From positions 1 to 29,026 of the IMG/VR virus record IMGVR_UViG_3300008117_000763: a stretch of 29,026 bases of DNA. The stretch is one strand, 5' to 3'. The position numbers were made by a program, and so were the translations under genes. Of this stretch, positions 27,861 through 29,026 are shown one piece after another; the stretch's first letter is position 1, and each line of letters begins with the position of its first letter. The stretch is from a virus. The notes beneath the pieces were generated by a model. The model saw only the letters and a list, made by a program, of their open reading frames with translations. It did no database searches and had not been told where the DNA came from.

Positions 27861-28166
27861 ATGGCAAAGAAAGCTAAAAAAGTAGAAGACTTTGAAGTAG
27901 AAGTAAAGACTAAAAAAGTAAAAGTCAAAGCAAAAAAAGAAGGTAAGAAAGTTAACGTATCAGTTGACACACCTAAAGTAGATGTTGAACTCAACAAAGA
28001 TGAAGAGAAAAAAGAGTTTGTACTTGACAGTAAAAAACTAGATGTTAATGTTGTAAAGACAGATAAAGGAACTGAAATTACTGTTGATGCAGAAACTTCA
28101 GCACTTAAAAGAGTTGGAACATGGCTTGCAAAATTTTATGCTAAAAAATTTAATAAGAAAAAATGA
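27861..28166 (+). CDS. Lys/Val/Glu-rich repetitive protein (101 aa)
   Basis: Very high Lys content with alternating Val (KKVKVKAKKEGKKVNVSVDT, PKVDVELNKDEEKKEFVLD, LDVNVVKTDKGTEITVDAE), suggesting simple beta-strand repeats, and a helical C-terminus (GTWLAKFYAKKFNKKK). No family recognised. It sits between the holin candidate and the amidase, with a 4-base overlap with the amidase start (ATGA). Confidence 0.75.
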   Translation: MAKKAKKVEDFEVEVKTKKVKVKAKKEGKKVNVSVDTPKVDVELNKDEEKKEFVLDSKKLDVNVVKTDKGTEITVDAETSALKRVGTWLAKFYAKKFNKKK

Positions 28167-28849
28167 GTATCTTAGATTTATCAAAGATTAAACAGGTACC
28201 TCTTTCTGAAGGACAGTATGTAAATGAGGAGACCAAAAAACTACAAATAGTACTGCATCATACTGCAGGTAATTCATCTGCACCAGCAACAATTAAAATG
28301 TGGGATGCTGATGATAGAGGAAGAATTGCCACATGTGTAGTTATATCTGGTAAAGGATTATCACAAGATACTTTTGATGGACAAATTGCTCAAGCATTCT
28401 CATCTAAGAAATGGGCATATCATTTAGGTATTAAACCAGATGTGTTTAGAGCTAATGCATTACCTTATAGATTATTAGATCCACTTGCAATTGGTATTGA
28501 AATTTGCAACTGGGGACCTTTAACAAAAAAAGGTAACAAGTTCTATAACTATGTTAATAGAGAAGTTCCTGCAGATCAAGTATGTACATTAGACAAACCT
28601 TACAAAGGTTATACACATTATCATGCGTATACAGATGCACAGATTGAATCAGTAAGACAATTACTTGTTTACTGGAATAAGATACATGGCATTCCTCTTA
28701 CATATAATGATAAAGATATGTGGGAAGTTTCTAAAAATGCATTGTCTGCAGTACCAGGAGTATATACTCATAACTCATATAGAAGAGATAAAAGTGATAT
28801 ATCTCCACAACCAAAAATGATAGCAATGCTTAAATCTCTTGTAAAATGA
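28163..28849 (+). CDS. N-acetylmuramoyl-L-alanine amidase (Amidase_2 type endolysin)
   Basis: Cleaves the bond between muramic acid and the peptide in peptidoglycan. Motifs are QIVLHHTAG (residues 28-36, zinc His among 32-33), AYHLG (85-89), IGIEICNWG (110-118, catalytic Glu 113), and GVYTHNSYRRDKSDISPQ (199-216, zinc His 203 and Asp 212 candidates), in the order expected for the family. At 228 residues it is a single-domain endolysin without a wall-binding domain. No signal peptide, so a holin is needed for exit. Confidence 0.94.
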   Translation: MSILDLSKIKQVPLSEGQYVNEETKKLQIVLHHTAGNSSAPATIKMWDADDRGRIATCVVISGKGLSQDTFDGQIAQAFSSKKWAYHLGIKPDVFRANALPYRLLDPLAIGIEICNWGPLTKKGNKFYNYVNREVPADQVCTLDKPYKGYTHYHAYTDAQIESVRQLLVYWNKIHGIPLTYNDKDMWEVSKNALSAVPGVYTHNSYRRDKSDISPQPKMIAMLKSLVK

Positions 28850-29004
28850 AATTTAGGAATAACTGGAATACCTCAAAAAAGCAGTGGGATAAGTTGATGA
28901 TAAGATTGAGAGTATCTAGTTTAGACTTATTTTCACTAGAACTAGATTTATCAAGAGAATTTTACCTACTTACTATTTTAAATTTTACAATTAAAAATAG
29001 ATAA
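28846..29004 (+). CDS. Small phage protein (52 aa) after the amidase
   Basis: Reads MKFRNNWNTSKKQWDKLMIR, then a strand-like segment LDLFSLELDLSREFYLLTIL, ending NFTIKNR. The ATG overlaps the amidase stop by ATGA. The LELDLSREFY..TILNF pattern is one I recall from other phage proteins of similar length, without a name. Codon use matches its neighbours. Function unknown. Confidence 0.7.
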   Translation: MKFRNNWNTSKKQWDKLMIRLRVSSLDLFSLELDLSREFYLLTILNFTIKNR

Positions 29005-29026
29005 ACACATCCTAACTACTATAATC

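Noticed and set aside
27638-27997. Overlapping frames opposite or across the holin candidate (27638-27820 plus, 27647-27997 minus)
   Set aside because: Low-complexity Cys/Ser or Thr/Ala/Phe products produced by Ala/Lys-rich codons of the real genes.
1-29026. Insertion sequences, integrase or attachment sites
   Set aside because: No transposase, integrase or terminal inverted/direct repeat pair was seen; nothing points to lysogeny genes in this window.

Overview
The window is AT-rich phage DNA. The host is most likely a member of Bacteroidota. Genes are packed into two opposed arms, with many ATGA or TAATG stop-start overlaps and no Shine-Dalgarno-like leaders. Host-type promoter boxes of the TAnnTTTG class precede plus-strand units, and one protein has a flavobacteria-like signal peptide ending in SQ. 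Gene content and the two-arm layout fit a crAss-like (Crassvirales-type) phage. The deciding hallmarks (terminase, portal, capsid, RNA polymerase) are not in this window, so that placement is inference.

Left arm, minus strand, about 1-19981, read right to left. Nearest the centre (about 17.6-20.0 kb) is a probable early region of small unknown genes. A GCCAACCCTAAA element recurs at four places here, at least three of them 33-48 nt before a probable start codon. Next (about 14.4-17.4 kb) come a few larger unknown proteins, several in terminator-bounded units, then a tRNA-Arg(UCU) at 13.5 kb and a terminator-bounded possible ssDNA-binding protein gene at 11.7-12.2 kb. From 11.6 kb to the left edge is a replication, repair and regulation operon: HNH protein, SF2 helicase, ClpS-like adaptor, a DnaA-domain-IV-like/RHH protein, two membrane proteins, a spore-photoproduct-lyase-type radical SAM enzyme, many small unknowns, a sigma-4-like/alpha-CTD fusion, a NinB-like protein, uracil-DNA glycosylase, a DnaB-type helicase and the start of a Sak4-like P-loop ATPase. 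One lone plus-strand gene (3139-3450) sits inside this operon behind its own TAnnTTTG box.

Centre, about 19982-20330: a divergent control region with A-tracts, a GC-rich nested palindrome, a consensus -33/-7 promoter and intrinsic terminators.

Right arm, plus strand, 20331-29026. First come a small HExxH protein and an unknown, both set in promoter-terminator-promoter cassettes. Then a GroES-like co-chaperonin, a DUF3310 protein and a small membrane protein. After a strong terminator at 22.13 kb comes the virion and lysis block: two small proteins, two large fibre-like proteins, two membrane proteins (spanin-like and holin-like candidates), a Lys-rich protein, an N-acetylmuramoyl-L-alanine amidase and a small conserved-looking gene.

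The most unusual points are the alpha-CTD/sigma-4-like fusion, the phage ClpS homologue, the recurring leftward element of the early region, and two promoter-to-terminator intervals without ORFs that may be small RNAs. Several real genes shorter than 60 codons (5020-5115, 10258-10437, 18123-18302, 28846-29004) were found by reading the gaps.
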